From Symbiodinium natans (Eukaryota; Sar; Dinophyceae; Suessiales; Symbiodiniaceae): DNA of 64,000 bases. The first letter of the stretch is position 1. Each line of letters opens with the position of its first letter. The position numbers and the translations under genes were made by a program. Below, piece by piece: positions 31,310-41,106 of this stretch. The notes under the pieces were generated by a model, which was given only the letters and a program-made list of their open reading frames with translations, had not been told where the DNA came from and did no database searches. The stretch covers positions 100,001 to 164,000 of the forward strand of contig CAJNDS010002148.1 in assembly GCA_905221605.1 (NCBI GenBank). Direction: 5' to 3'.

Positions 31310-34300
31310 AATTAAACTACCCAGCAACCTCGCACCGGAAAAAACCCCAAACCTAAGTGAGGTTGTTCGGCACTCCCTGCTCCGCACAGACCATGGAAGG
31401 TGAGCCCCTTCGGGGAAGACAGAAATTTTTGGACGAGGCAACCAAAGGGCCTCGAGTGACAACCGCACTCTGTCCTTTTCAAGGCAGTCAGGGGGAACCT
31501 CATACTCAGCAGGACGAGACAAAGCATCAGCCTTGACATTGCGTTCCCCGGAAATGTGTGACACATCCAGCGTTGTTCTATGTACAGCTGCCAGCAAAGA
31601 GATCCTTTCCAGGAAAAAACAGAGGGGCCGAGAGGTGGAGAAAGAGGCATTCACCCCTGCTTCTGCACCTGTGTTGTCTGATGCGGAACGTAGCTGCAAA
31701 GGGATTCTGGCGCAAGGTAAAAGAGAAGATGTTGCCAAAATCAGCGCCCCCTGGGCGAGCGCTTCATAGCAAGCAATATCAAGCTGCATATCCGCTTGCA
31801 CGGGAATCTCAAGGGCCCTAAAGGCACTGTAGGGAAAAGTTTCGCGAAACCAGCGCTGGCCTATCGTGGGGTGAGAAACGTACCCACCAATGCAGCACAC
31901 CGAGCCGTGTGCACTTGCATCTGCCTCAAAGGATGCGTTGCCTTGAGGGCGCATGCTGCAAAATGGGCACACATGCAAAAGCCAGTGTTCAAACAAGCCT
32001 AAAATGCGTACTGATTCGGGGCTCAATTTGCGCTTTGAACTGGATTGACTTGACACACGCATCCAAACTCGCCTGTCTGTAATGCGCACTCGATCCAAGT
32101 CAGACAATGTTGATAGATCCTGATGACGGACTGACAAAAGTGTGCTGTGGAGCGGAATTGCTGTACCTGGAGGGACCGACTTGAATTGCAGGGAATCCGT
32201 CAAGTGGTGACGAAGCTGTGGCCAAACATCTGGGGCCACCGAGTAATTGGTAGCGGCGGGGCTGAAAAGATCATGATAGAAGGTGTACAGAAGTGACTTC
32301 ATTGTCGGGAAAAGGTGCGCCGCCCAAAGAGCCAGCCCGACAAACCTCTCCAAATCCTTACGTGAAATTTTTGGATTACGCTGAAGGTCTTGAACCATCC
32401 CCAAAAGTTTTAACCGTTTCTCCTCTGCAAGCGACACAACACCGGAGGTGTAGCAGAAACACCACCCTATCCAATGAACCCGAGAGCTAACTTGAAGTTT
32501 CTTCCAACTCAAGGGTACCCCCAGTACCTGGAGGAAGAGGCAGATCATCGCCCCCGTTGCTGGCAAGACGGCTTCCGCCTGAGAGAATAGGTAGTCGTCC
32601 ACAAACAAGTGGCCTGCATGGCTGAACCAAATCAAGATGTGCAACAACCGAAGCAGGCATGAACCTAAGCGCCCCCACCAATGCTGTGCAAAGACCGCCT
32701 CGAATGGGGCCACGCGATAGAAGTACAAAGAATCTGCAAAAGCGAAACCTAGGAGACCCTGCTCGGACTCCTTGACAACGCATCTTTTGTGAGCACTTTT
32801 GACATCAAGAGATATGGCAGCTTGCCGCGAGCGGGTGCCCCGAAGGGGGAAACAGTGCATCACGTCCCTAACTGATGGCATATGCTGGACTTCTGGAACG
32901 TTGCAGCTTGCATTCGTGCCACACACTGAATTATCTAAGACCAACCTTTCCGAACGATTTGGCGCACGGACCACGGAGAGCTTCCCTATTGCCAGTGTAC
33001 CCGGCCATTTTGCCTTAGCTGCCTCAATGTCGCCATCAAACTTGAAGCAGAAGCCCTGATCAAGTTCCTCCTGAAGCAAGGCTTGGGTCACGGACAAATC
33101 AACTGAGGCCGAGCGCCAATTCTGCATGTGGATGGAAAGTGATACATCCTCAAGGTTCTCTTTTTGATTCGGCCAAAAACAATTTGACACTGGGATATCG
33201 TTGTTGTACCCCGTGGGGACGCCTTGCAAAAGGGATTTGCAAAGACTCACATCCGGATCACCACAAAAACAGGCAAGTGCCTCAAGCGCATGCAGATGCA
33301 AGGGTTGATGCTCACGGACCTTCCATGTATTTGCATCTGTCGCCACACCTAAGCAGGAGAAGAAGTCTTTGCGCGCATCTTGCACCTCCGACGCGGTGAA
33401 AAGGGGTTCGGGATTAGGCCAAGTGGCTTTAGCAAGCAGGCGTTTGGGGCCCTGCATGTCACAAACTTTCCCCAAAAGGTATGTCCGAAGATTTTTAAGC
33501 TTGTCCTGGCACAATGGGGTACTCCAATCCCCACAAGAGTGGCGACCTGCCCCATCGTGGATTACCCACGGTCCAACATCCAGGGCCTTGACAGGTACTA
33601 AAGCCGACGCGGTGGCAATAGTGTGTTCAATCTGTGCACCTGCAAGAAGCGGCCTGATGTGCAACGCGAATTCTTCAGCCAGGCATTGAGGGTACTTAGC
33701 CGTCTTACGACTTTTGAACGAGCCATCACTCTCACGTCCCTGCACGGACTCATGTGCATTGCGTCCGTGTTGACACGTCTGTCCCATCACGGACAGGGCT
33801 TGAAAGCTCGATGCAAACAACCAAGTTTTTGCCCAGTTCTCCCCAAATGCACAGGCCGGGAGGACAATGAGGGCTGTGGACCCACAGTGCAACCAGCCTT
33901 GAACGCACGATTCATCCCAGGACATAGCACCTGAAGGTTGCTCCAAATGGCCATGGCCCCCGGCCCCATGGACTACTTGAAGACATTTGCACGCCCTGAA
34001 AAGCATCTCGTGACTTGTTTGTATACGAGCCTGAGCTGATGGGGGTAGATTCTCCAGGCCCCCTAGCTGGGTTGGTGTGCGGATGGCAAAGGGCGGACCT
34101 CCAAAGAGTTTCAGGCGGGAGTATTCCGAGCAGCAAGGGGATGCCGCACAATACCCCACAACACCTGAGCCACAGATGAACAAGAGCTGCTCGAAAAAGG
34201 TATTAGCGAGAATGTCCATGCTGCTATCCAACAGGATATCAACTGCAAGTGTTGGGAAGCCTAACTCCTGCACCGCTGAAGATAGAGGCTTCTCCGCGCC

Positions 34301-35173
34301 CGAACAAATGTCCAGGAAGATTCTTGAAGACTGCTGCAGCGCTGATTGAACTATGGCAGGCGAGGATGGTGGTGGGCGAGGTATTTGGGGCTGCAAGGTC
34401 AAGCTGTGGTGAGCAAACCCTTTTGGAGAAGGCTTTCCCCAATTAACCCCGGAGCTAGGAACTGCCTGCTGAGTAGGAGGGCAATGGGCGGGTGTGGGAA
34501 CCGGTGCTGGGGGCACGGTTCGTGGCTGGGGCCAAGGGAACCCCAAATCCCTAAGTGTATCACCTGACACGCCTGGGAGGGTAAAGGCCGTCAGCACCCA
34601 TCTATCGCCAAGCCATGGTTGGGTGCAATGCCAAAGGTGCACGGGGAACTTAAATGGCGCGTGATGCGTTGTGACGATCTTGCCAGGGAGAGTCACCCCA
34701 AGCTTGGGGATGAACTGCGGCACAGTGCCTGCTTGATCCTCAACCCAAAGGCCTCCATCCGAGTACGAACCTATACCCACTGTCAAATTTGATGACCCCG
34801 GCAAATTTGCTGTGTCCTTGTGCGGGGACGTCAAGATGTTCCTGCTGACACACAAGGCATTCCAAGTCTCACCTGGGAACAGTTGGCACAGGAAACCATT
34901 AAGGCTTGCACACAATTGTGGGAGTGCATCCGTAACTGATGAGCGGGCCGAAGGGTTCCCTAGGCGCACCCCAAAGTTCCAGTATCCTGATTCCCCCGGA
35001 GCCGCTGAAGTAACGCTCCTGGCAGGAAGCACGCGTGGAGGCCAAGAGGCTGAAAGTAATGCCTGAAGACAGGACTTAAAGTCGTGTATGACTGAGAACC
35101 TTCTTCTGCGACATGTGTAACACCCACCTGCCCGGGTGTTACCGCACCCCTGGAACGACCAGGTGTGTTGCAC
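31220..35173 (-). CDS. Retrotransposon pol: oxygenase-like, cytosine-methyltransferase-like, RT, RNase H
   Basis: An uninterrupted 1317-residue frame. Residues about 115-200 carry an HxD (SPHKD, H118/D120) and a distal H182...R191 (LWHCTQPWLGDRW), as in double-stranded beta-helix 2-oxoglutarate/Fe(II) oxygenases. Residues about 286-470 start with FLDICSGAEKPLS and DIL, a class I methyltransferase SAM loop, followed by AASPCCSEYSR, which resembles the catalytic PC motif of C5-cytosine methyltransferases. A reverse transcriptase follows, with SLDVKSAHKR and the catalytic LFVDDYLF. RNase H comes last (FEADASAHG ... NVKADALSRP). Cytosine-methyltransferase-bearing retrotransposons are known from dinoflagellates. 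The oxygenase call rests on few residues. The N-terminal boundary is uncertain because a Pro-rich linker frame (35514-34960) overlaps it. Confidence 0.8.
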   Translation of the reverse strand: MQHTWSFQGCGNTRAGGCYTCRRRRFSVIHDFKSCLQALLSASWPPRVLPARSVTSAAPGESGYWNFGVRLGNPSARSSVTDALPQLCASLNGFLCQLFPGETWNALCVSRNILTSPHKDTANLPGSSNLTVGIGSYSDGGLWVEDQAGTVPQFIPKLGVTLPGKIVTTHHAPFKFPVHLWHCTQPWLGDRWVLTAFTLPGVSGDTLRDLGFPWPQPRTVPPAPVPTPAHCPPTQQAVPSSGVNWGKPSPKGFAHHSLTLQPQIPRPPPSSPAIVQSALQQSSRIFLDICSGAEKPLSSAVQELGFPTLAVDILLDSSMDILANTFFEQLLFICGSGVVGYCAASPCCSEYSRLKLFGGPPFAIRTPTQLGGLENLPPSAQARIQTSHEMLFRACKCLQVVHGAGGHGHLEQPSGAMSWDESCVQGWLHCGSTALIVLPACAFGENWAKTWLFASSFQALSVMGQTCQHGRNAHESVQGRESDGSFKSRKTAKYPQCLAEEFALHIRPLLAGAQIEHTIATASALVPVKALDVGPWVIHDGAGRHSCGDWSTPLCQDKLKNLRTYLLGKVCDMQGPKRLLAKATWPNPEPLFTASEVQDARKDFFSCLGVATDANTWKVREHQPLHLHALEALACFCGDPDVSLCKSLLQGVPTGYNNDIPVSNCFWPNQKENLEDVSLSIHMQNWRSASVDLSVTQALLQEELDQGFCFKFDGDIEAAKAKWPGTLAIGKLSVVRAPNRSERLVLDNSVCGTNASCNVPEVQHMPSVRDVMHCFPLRGTRSRQAAISLDVKSAHKRCVVKESEQGLLGFAFADSLYFYRVAPFEAVFAQHWWGRLGSCLLRLLHILIWFSHAGHLFVDDYLFSQAEAVLPATGAMICLFLQVLGVPLSWKKLQVSSRVHWIGWCFCYTSGVVSLAEEKRLKLLGMVQDLQRNPKISRKDLERFVGLALWAAHLFPTMKSLLYTFYHDLFSPAATNYSVAPDVWPQLRHHLTDSLQFKSVPPGTAIPLHSTLLSVRHQDLSTLSDLDRVRITDRRVWMRVSSQSSSKRKLSPESVRILGLFEHWLLHVCPFCSMRPQGNASFEADASAHGSVCCIGGYVSHPTIGQRWFRETFPYSAFRALEIPVQADMQLDIACYEALAQGALILATSSLLPCARIPLQLRSASDNTGAEAGVNASFSTSRPLCFFLERISLLAAVHRTTLDVSHISGERNVKADALSRPAEYEVPPDCLEKDRVRLSLEALWLPRPKISVFPEGAHLPWSVRSRECRTTSLRFGVFSGARLLGSLIWGNMVPPINLFCASLLFPRVDVGEDFRHS

Positions 35174-35529
35174 GTGACATCACCCAACACGGGTTGTGAA
35201 GGGATGTTGCCCTGAGGACATTGCAGTGCTGGCGACGACACAGGCCCAGCATTTGTCTCCAACAAGGAGACCGATTTCGGAATCACATTTACAGGCTCGG
35301 CTGGCCGAGCTGCCGGCTGGATATCACACCCAGCAACACGATTTGCACCTGCCTGGTGCTTTGCTGGAAAAGGCTGTTGAGGTGATACTGACATACAAGG
35401 CGACGAAGGGTGTGACTGAACTGGCTCAGTGTGAGCTTGCAAAGGATGCGGGGCATTTGGGGGTGATACCTCTGTAGACTGCGAATCTGAATTCGGGAAT
35501 TTTTGCCACGGCACAAGGGTAGGTTCGAA

Positions 35530-36737
35530 TCAGTGAGGCGTCTGCTCATGCTGCGAGGCTGTGTGCGACTTGCTCCCGCACGCTGATCCATCCTGCTTGG
35601 GGTATGCACATGCATGAACAAAGGGGCAGGAGCCTCCCCTTGTGCAGCGGCCAATCTGCCACTGGACACACAGCCCTTTCTTCTCAGATCCCACTTGGAT
35701 CTCTTTCGCGAAAGTGATGTGTCTCCCTGGAGCGCCCTTGGGCTTACCGCCCTTTTCCTTGCCCCGGCCCTTGCCCAGGCCTTTCCATTGACCAACCTGC
35801 TTGCCCTTGCCTTTGAGATCAGGGCCGCGGGGGATGAACAAGGCTTTCGGACGAGCCTGCAGCAAGGTGCTAAGCTCACCTCTGATTTCAGTGAACTCAT
35901 GCAACGCGTCATTCAAGCTCCAAGCTTTCTCACTGACTAAAGAATGGATGCTCTGCCAAATCCGACAATCTGCCTGTTGCGCTTCTAGGATTGTCGGTGC
36001 ACGCAGTCCTGATGCTGGGTCGAAACGCTGGGACACAAGCTGGACAAACTTGCAGCTATAGGCTTTGAGGCGGGCAAGGTGAGCTGAGCCAACCATGGCT
36101 AACGCAACGTCATGCACTGCCAAGATCCGCTGGATACCACTGATCCCCATATTGGCATCGGTCACTTCGATTGTAGGCGGATCATCAAGGAGCAAGCTGG
36201 AAAGACCCAGCATTTCGAGCTTGGGCTGTTTGTGGGGTCGGGCAATCAACAACTCCGAAGCTTTCTCTTCCGTCATGCGATGTTTCCAAGCTATCCATTT
36301 ATACTCCGAACGTGCCTCTTGATGGGCTGCGAGGGAAATCAGCCTCAAAGAGGGTAGAGTAGATGGATTCAAGACCTCACTTGGGCAAGGAATTGGCGCT
36401 TCATGTCGGACAGCTTCGTGGATGCAATTTTGGGAGCAAAACTCTCTACCCATGTCTCCAAAGTAGGATCTGCGTTGACTGGGGCCGGTAGAGCACTAGA
36501 GGAACTGGATGCTTGCATGCCCGCCCACGCTGCTTTGATTTGGGCTATCTGCAACCGAGACAAAATCTGACCTGGGAAGATCTCGGGGAGGGCTCCCTCA
36601 ACCTCTGCCTGGGTTTCAACGACGTGTTTGAAAGCCGAGGCTGTCCAGCCCCCTTCCGTGGCCACTTTGATGACCTCTGCTGCCAAGCCTTCCTTCGCCA
36701 GTGCACTCTCCAACTCGGAATCAGCCATGTCAAGCAA
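35530..36737 (-). CDS. Gag-like protein with CCCH zinc finger (two overlapping frames)
   Basis: Frame 1 (36737-36369) reads from MADSELESALAKEGLAAEVI to APKIASTKLSDMKRQFL. Frame 2 (to 35530) continues PSEVLNPSTLPSLRLIS and KWIAWKHRMTEEKASELL. It then has a basic Gly/Lys linker (GKGRGKEKGGKPKG) and a CCCH finger with spacing C-x7-C-x5-C-x3-H (CVQWQIGRCTRGGSCPFVH). The two frames overlap at 36369-36453 and make one sensible protein only with a one-base shift near 36385. That is either an inactivating mutation or a frameshift used for expression. CCCH or CCHC fingers in this position bind the element's RNA. Confidence 0.7.
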
Positions 36738-37099
36738 AGATAACGCAGGGCTAATGTTGGTGTTTAGCGCTAGAACAATGCTTGATACCTAGATAGGATG
36801 ACAGAGCTTTGTTCTCGTGAGCTAGATGATCATGCTAAGCAACAGATCTGAAATGTACGAAACTTCCAGGGCGTCGCCTGACCACCACGTGAAACCCTTG
36901 CAAGACGCAACGCCCCTAAAGATCTTTCCCTTGGGGATTTGCTAGCCCAATCGAGCGCCTGCCTGCAGAAACGCCAAGAGCATGTCAAGATCATAGCAGC
37001 AAGCTAACCCTTGGTGAACATGTGCAACATGACAGCCTGCTGTTTCACTGATGCATACGCAAAACAACAACCACACTTGTCTGACACGAACATTGAAGC

Positions 37100-39109
37100 T
37101 CACTCCTCGGAAAAACAAGATAAAGCTGCCAAGCATGCACCGCGTCTGCACAACCGACACGAAGATGGCACTGACGTGTGGATCATGAGCCGATCGGCCG
37201 GAAGAGTGGCACCACACTTTGCACGCATATATGTGCCATTGACAAGTGTGCCTGACAAAGCATCTGAAGGGCAAAGCACATGCAACACCGCGGTGCAGGA
37301 GCCCAGCAAGAATTCATCGGGCTCACCTAAGTTGTGCTCTTCGGCCGGGGGTGCCGAAGGTTCCGCCTCGCTCTCATCTGAAGATCCTGGGTCAGAGTGA
37401 TACACGAGATCTTTGTCCAGCGCCTCTGTGTCTGGATCAGGGGTGACTAATTGATTTTCTGCGACCTCCCAACTCCCATTACTGCTTTGAAGCAAATCAT
37501 CACTGCCATCAAGTTGAAACGAGAACCACTGGAAGGGTTCAAACTCGTAGTCCTTAGAGAAAGCTTCCGGTGGAACGTACGCTGGCGTCAAGGGCTGCTG
37601 CCCCCCTCTGTGCTGGGGGACCAAAAATCGGAAGCCTGCGCGGATGCTATCACGAATGCAAGATTGGCACCGAAGCATGCCATGAACATCGTCACGGGAA
37701 TAAAGAGCGGAGCTGCTTATGCGGTGGTGCCCTTGACGTTTCCTATCAACCTCATCAACATTGACTTGAAGGGACATGGAAAGCATAGTGGCTTTGAGAC
37801 TATGCACTGTGAAATTGAGGGGCGGTACCTCTGGTGGTGAGGACGCCCAAGGCATGAGGAGAAAATGCCTCAACCACCTCAGCGCCTCAGCATAGCTCAT
37901 AGCTTGCAGGGGGAACATGAAACTTTCGCCTTGCACTGCTGGAAGTAAGAACGATGGAAGCCACGATTCTGTGTGGTTTCGAACATGCATTGTAACAAGC
38001 CTGTCAAGGGCATGCAGGTATTTGCTGACCCAAGAATGCGTCCCGCGAGACAGAATACCTGACGCAAGGATGCCCCAGGGCTGCCCGGTGTGACATGTTT
38101 TGGTCGCATAACACGTACCACGAAGGACATGCAAGTCAAAAGATAATGAACTCCACTCCACGCGTTGAAGATCTGCAAATCGCAATGAACCCCAGGCAGC
38201 AACCAAAAAACCACCAAGCACAACCACTTCAAGAAGTGACGCCTGCTTCATCAAGATGCGCCTTTCCCACAGCTGAAGCACCCAAGTGGGTAGTGGGAAA
38301 CTCTCACGGCGTTCACGAGGAATTTTTGACTTCAGAAAGGAATCAATCACTTTTTCATACGTGCACGATAAGATTGTACATTCTGCGACTTTGCATAGCC
38401 AACGAAGTGCTTTGATTGTCATGCAACAGCTTGAACCCAGAGTAGGGTCTCCATGCTTCTCAAGGGACATGGTGACTAGTATGTCTGCCATCATAACACT
38501 ATCAAGATTGCAAAAACAGAGGCCTAGCCCTTCAAGGTTCGCCACAAAGTGTGACCAAGCTGCCAGGTAACGTAGCACTGTGTTCGTGGCATACCCGGAA
38601 AGAATCCGCGAGGTGTGATGACTGGCAAATTCGGAGCACTGGATCTGCTTGAACAATCCACTACAATCACCCATAAAAACAAGAACACCCCAAAATAGTG
38701 ACAAGGCCATCTGGGAGAAACCTGCAATCTGCTGGAACTTGGGATGGTGGGGATCGGCCGCCTTTGCGGGCTTTCGCTTCGAGACAGCTTTCAAGAGGAA
38801 CGATGAAGTACTCTGCTGCTGTTGGTTGGACTCTACAGAGAACTGCCGAAACCTGGCAAAGTGCCTGGCTGATTCTTCTTCAGCATCAGAATCACAATCG
38901 CTCCTGCTGGACGTTGCAACAGGAACAGGCAGAGGTTGCCCGGCACGTGGAACTGGCTCAATGTGTCGTCCCTGGGAGTACAAAGGTTGGGCAAGACCTG
39001 CCGACGGCAGAGGGGGAGCGGTTACCTTTAGGTTTGTCAACTGGTAGCGCAAGCCCCCCCAGGGGTGGTGGTGCACACTTGCTCTTTGCCTTACTGAAAT
39101 GCTTATCAT
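37100..39109 (-). CDS. Retrotransposon tyrosine recombinase
   Basis: An uninterrupted 669-aa frame. The SAM-like N-terminal domain includes YATNTVLRYLAAWSHFV. The catalytic domain has the first arginine in WGSLRFADLQRVEW, then HSLKATMLSMSLQ (HxxK in place of the usual HxxR), GHHRIS and the candidate nucleophile tyrosine in SALYSRDD. This is the R...HxxR/K...H...Y layout of tyrosine recombinases that insert DIRS/Ngaro-like retrotransposon circles. A Ser/Glu-rich acidic C-terminal extension follows (SDPGSSDESEAEPSAP). It lies upstream of gag and pol in the element's sense, an unusual order for DIRS/Ngaro relatives. Confidence 0.82.
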   Translation of the reverse strand: MISISVRQRASVHHHPWGGLRYQLTNLKVTAPPLPSAGLAQPLYSQGRHIEPVPRAGQPLPVPVATSSRSDCDSDAEEESARHFARFRQFSVESNQQQQSTSSFLLKAVSKRKPAKAADPHHPKFQQIAGFSQMALSLFWGVLVFMGDCSGLFKQIQCSEFASHHTSRILSGYATNTVLRYLAAWSHFVANLEGLGLCFCNLDSVMMADILVTMSLEKHGDPTLGSSCCMTIKALRWLCKVAECTILSCTYEKVIDSFLKSKIPRERRESFPLPTWVLQLWERRILMKQASLLEVVVLGGFLVAAWGSLRFADLQRVEWSSLSFDLHVLRGTCYATKTCHTGQPWGILASGILSRGTHSWVSKYLHALDRLVTMHVRNHTESWLPSFLLPAVQGESFMFPLQAMSYAEALRWLRHFLLMPWASSPPEVPPLNFTVHSLKATMLSMSLQVNVDEVDRKRQGHHRISSSALYSRDDVHGMLRCQSCIRDSIRAGFRFLVPQHRGGQQPLTPAYVPPEAFSKDYEFEPFQWFSFQLDGSDDLLQSSNGSWEVAENQLVTPDPDTEALDKDLVYHSDPGSSDESEAEPSAPPAEEHNLGEPDEFLLGSCTAVLHVLCPSDALSGTLVNGTYMRAKCGATLPADRLMIHTSVPSSCRLCRRGACLAALSCFSEE

Positions 39110-39142
39110 CAGGATCCGTCGGGCGTTTCATCCTACAACCCT

Positions 39143-39448
39143 CTAGTCTTCAATCAAGCTTTGCCAAAAACCTGGAGGCCTTGGGAAGCTGGTCTGAACT
39201 GCACGCACAAGAAAGCTGAAGCAACTCTCAAGGTGCAAGAGCCGAACAGAAAGGCAGCCGATGCTACTGGTGCCAGTATGGCCGCGCAGATCCCGACGGA
39301 CCCTCTGATCTTCCTGCTCGATGCGATGCACACGCTCTTCCAAGACTGCAATGTGTGTATGAAGGGCTTCCAACTGGCTCTGCAACTCGTGAACTCGAAG
39401 CTGCAACTGATCTGAAGAGGCGTCAAGCCCAGCACACGATGCTTCCAT
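39143..39448 (-). CDS. Small coiled-coil ORF at the element's 5' end
   Basis: A 101-aa frame whose first half is a heptad-like coiled coil (SDQLQLRVHELQSQLEALHT, then IAVLEERVHRIEQEDQRVRR). It stops 33 bp before the recombinase frame opens. Coiled coils are common in retroelement accessory or gag N-terminal proteins, so it may encode an assembly domain. Coding status is inferred. Confidence 0.5.
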   Translation of the reverse strand: MEASCAGLDASSDQLQLRVHELQSQLEALHTHIAVLEERVHRIEQEDQRVRRDLRGHTGTSSIGCLSVRLLHLESCFSFLVRAVQTSFPRPPGFWQSLIED

Positions 39449-39595
39449 GCACTCACTTTGGAGTGAGCCCGCTCACCCCTGGAGCATCGTTCAAAATGAA
39501 AACTATGCTGAATGCAAAGGTTGCCAAAACACAAACCAAGCACTTTGGGAAAACATGGATAAGAAGACTTCCCATAAAGAAAGCATGCCGTGGAC

Positions 39596-39688
39596 AAACT
39601 TGACTTTCTCGCTAGCAAGCACAACTCTAGAACCAAAATGGCGCACGAACATAGTTTATAAAACATACATGAACAAGTACATGATACG
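39596..39688 (-). repeat. Split repeat A1 (5' terminus of the retrotransposon)
   Basis: Shares 91 of 93 bases with A2. The match ends abruptly at 39688, which defines the outer 5' end. Confidence 0.9.
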
Positions 39689-41106
39689 AGACTCGAGCCA
39701 AGACTGCAGGTTCATGAAGGCAGGGCACAACAAAAGCCAAACAGGAGAGAGGACCGCAAGGCGGCACGAAATCAAGCAACAAAGCCAGGAGTAGATCGGG
39801 CAAAGAGCAAAGGCGGCTACCCCAAACCATATCACAAGCAAGGTCACCAGGGCAGCAGACGAGTCAAAGAGATCACGTCCCAACACATCAGGGCATTAAC
39901 ACGTGGAGTCCCAGGTTGGTACAGGACTGCACCAACAAGCGGTTGTAAAGGCCAACAGCTCACAATGAACCGGACAACCAGCACCTCTTCCTGTGGACGC
40001 ATGGCACATAGCTCCACAGCTGCAAAGCAGTTGGCCAAAAAGAGGGCCTAGCCAAGGGCGATTAAAACCAATGGACTTTAACCACACGTGAATGAAAGGA
40101 AGTGCTCTAGCAGAAGGCCCAAAGCCATAGTTACCATGGCCAAATGTAATGTGGCGGGTAGTGTTCATTTGCCTGTAGCTCCCTGGCAATTTGCCGGGCC
40201 CGAGGCGTGAGAACCTGCAAGACAGCTGCTGCTTCTTGCCATCCATGCTTGTTCCATACCAGTGAGCGCACGAGCACCGAAGACCATTCAGGTGTTAAGT
40301 GGAAGTGCTCGGTTAAAGCTTGCTCCCCGACACACACAAGAGAAAAGCAAAACGGAAGCAATCCAACCGAAGGTGAAACATCCCTTTCTCTCTGCGGTGC
40401 ATGGTCCAATTTGATATTTCAACCAGAAGCCGGGCGACCCGACATCCGAGGCGCTTGTCGCGGTCCGGCGTTTCCCTCTAAACCCGGACAACGGCAAGGT
40501 TGTGACACCAGGAGGTCAGCCACGCCGCGAAGGCGTTGTGACGCGCGGCAAACTAAGCTTGCGGAGCTGAATGAAACCCCAATCCCTTCGGGGACCCCTG
40601 GGGGACTGAAATTGGGGAGCTCACGGTTCGCAAAATGCGGTCGGTCTGACAGAAGCAACATCACGTTCCATGCTAGTCAGGTTGTCTCCCTTGCCCAGGT
40701 CATTCATATGGTCATTCCCTGCAGTGATGAGAGGCACGCGACGCCGATGCTGCTACTGGTCGGCGGGCTTTTCTGGGCGAGATGTCGGACGCCACCTCAC
40801 TCCGGCTCTTCTGGGCGCACACCCAAACCTGTCGGATTTTCTGCCCAACTCTACGTGACTTCCTGCCCAACCCTGCCCGGTTTTCTGCCTAGCCTACCCG
40901 ATTTGCTGCCCAACCCTGCCCCAGTTTCTGCCCATCCCGTGTGATTTGCTGCCCAACCCTGCCCGGTTTTCTGCCCAACCCTACTACCCCATTTGCTGCC
41001 CAAACCTGCGCGTCAGATCCAGTATCAGCCTTACTTATCTCTGCCTGTGGCAGAAGATGGGTGCAAGCTGAATCAGGCAGACCCAGGTTTCTCCCTAAAG
41101 TGGTGG
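39689..41106. other. Gap between retrotransposon and unknown gene
   Basis: Unique sequence with open frames on both strands, including a 245-aa plus-strand frame at 40207-40944, but no domain. The last 150 bases are tandem repeat. Confidence 0.45.
40845..41010. repeat. Minisatellite TTTTCTGCCCAACCCTGCCC
   Basis: About six units of 20-26 bp alternating GGTTTTCTGCCCAACC and GATTTGCTGCCCAACC-like versions. Confidence 0.8.

Larger units (their letters stand above)
30505..39688 (-). mobile_element. Tyrosine-recombinase retrotransposon with split direct repeats
   Basis: The element is 9.2 kb. In its sense it reads A1 (39688-39596), ORFs, B1 (31309-31138), A2 (31138-31046), a 369-bp spacer, then B2 (30676-30505). 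A1/A2 match at 91 of 93 bases and B1/B2 are identical over 172 bp. B1 abuts A2, which is the split-direct-repeat layout of Ngaro/PAT-type YR retrotransposons. The ORF order is coiled-coil ORF, recombinase, gag, then pol. This differs from DIRS/Ngaro, where the recombinase is last, and recalls VIPER-type elements. The start of B is also an inverted copy of part of A (GTTGTGCTTGCTAGC versus GCTAGCAAGCACAAC). Identical B repeats and long open frames point to recent insertion. Confidence 0.85.
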
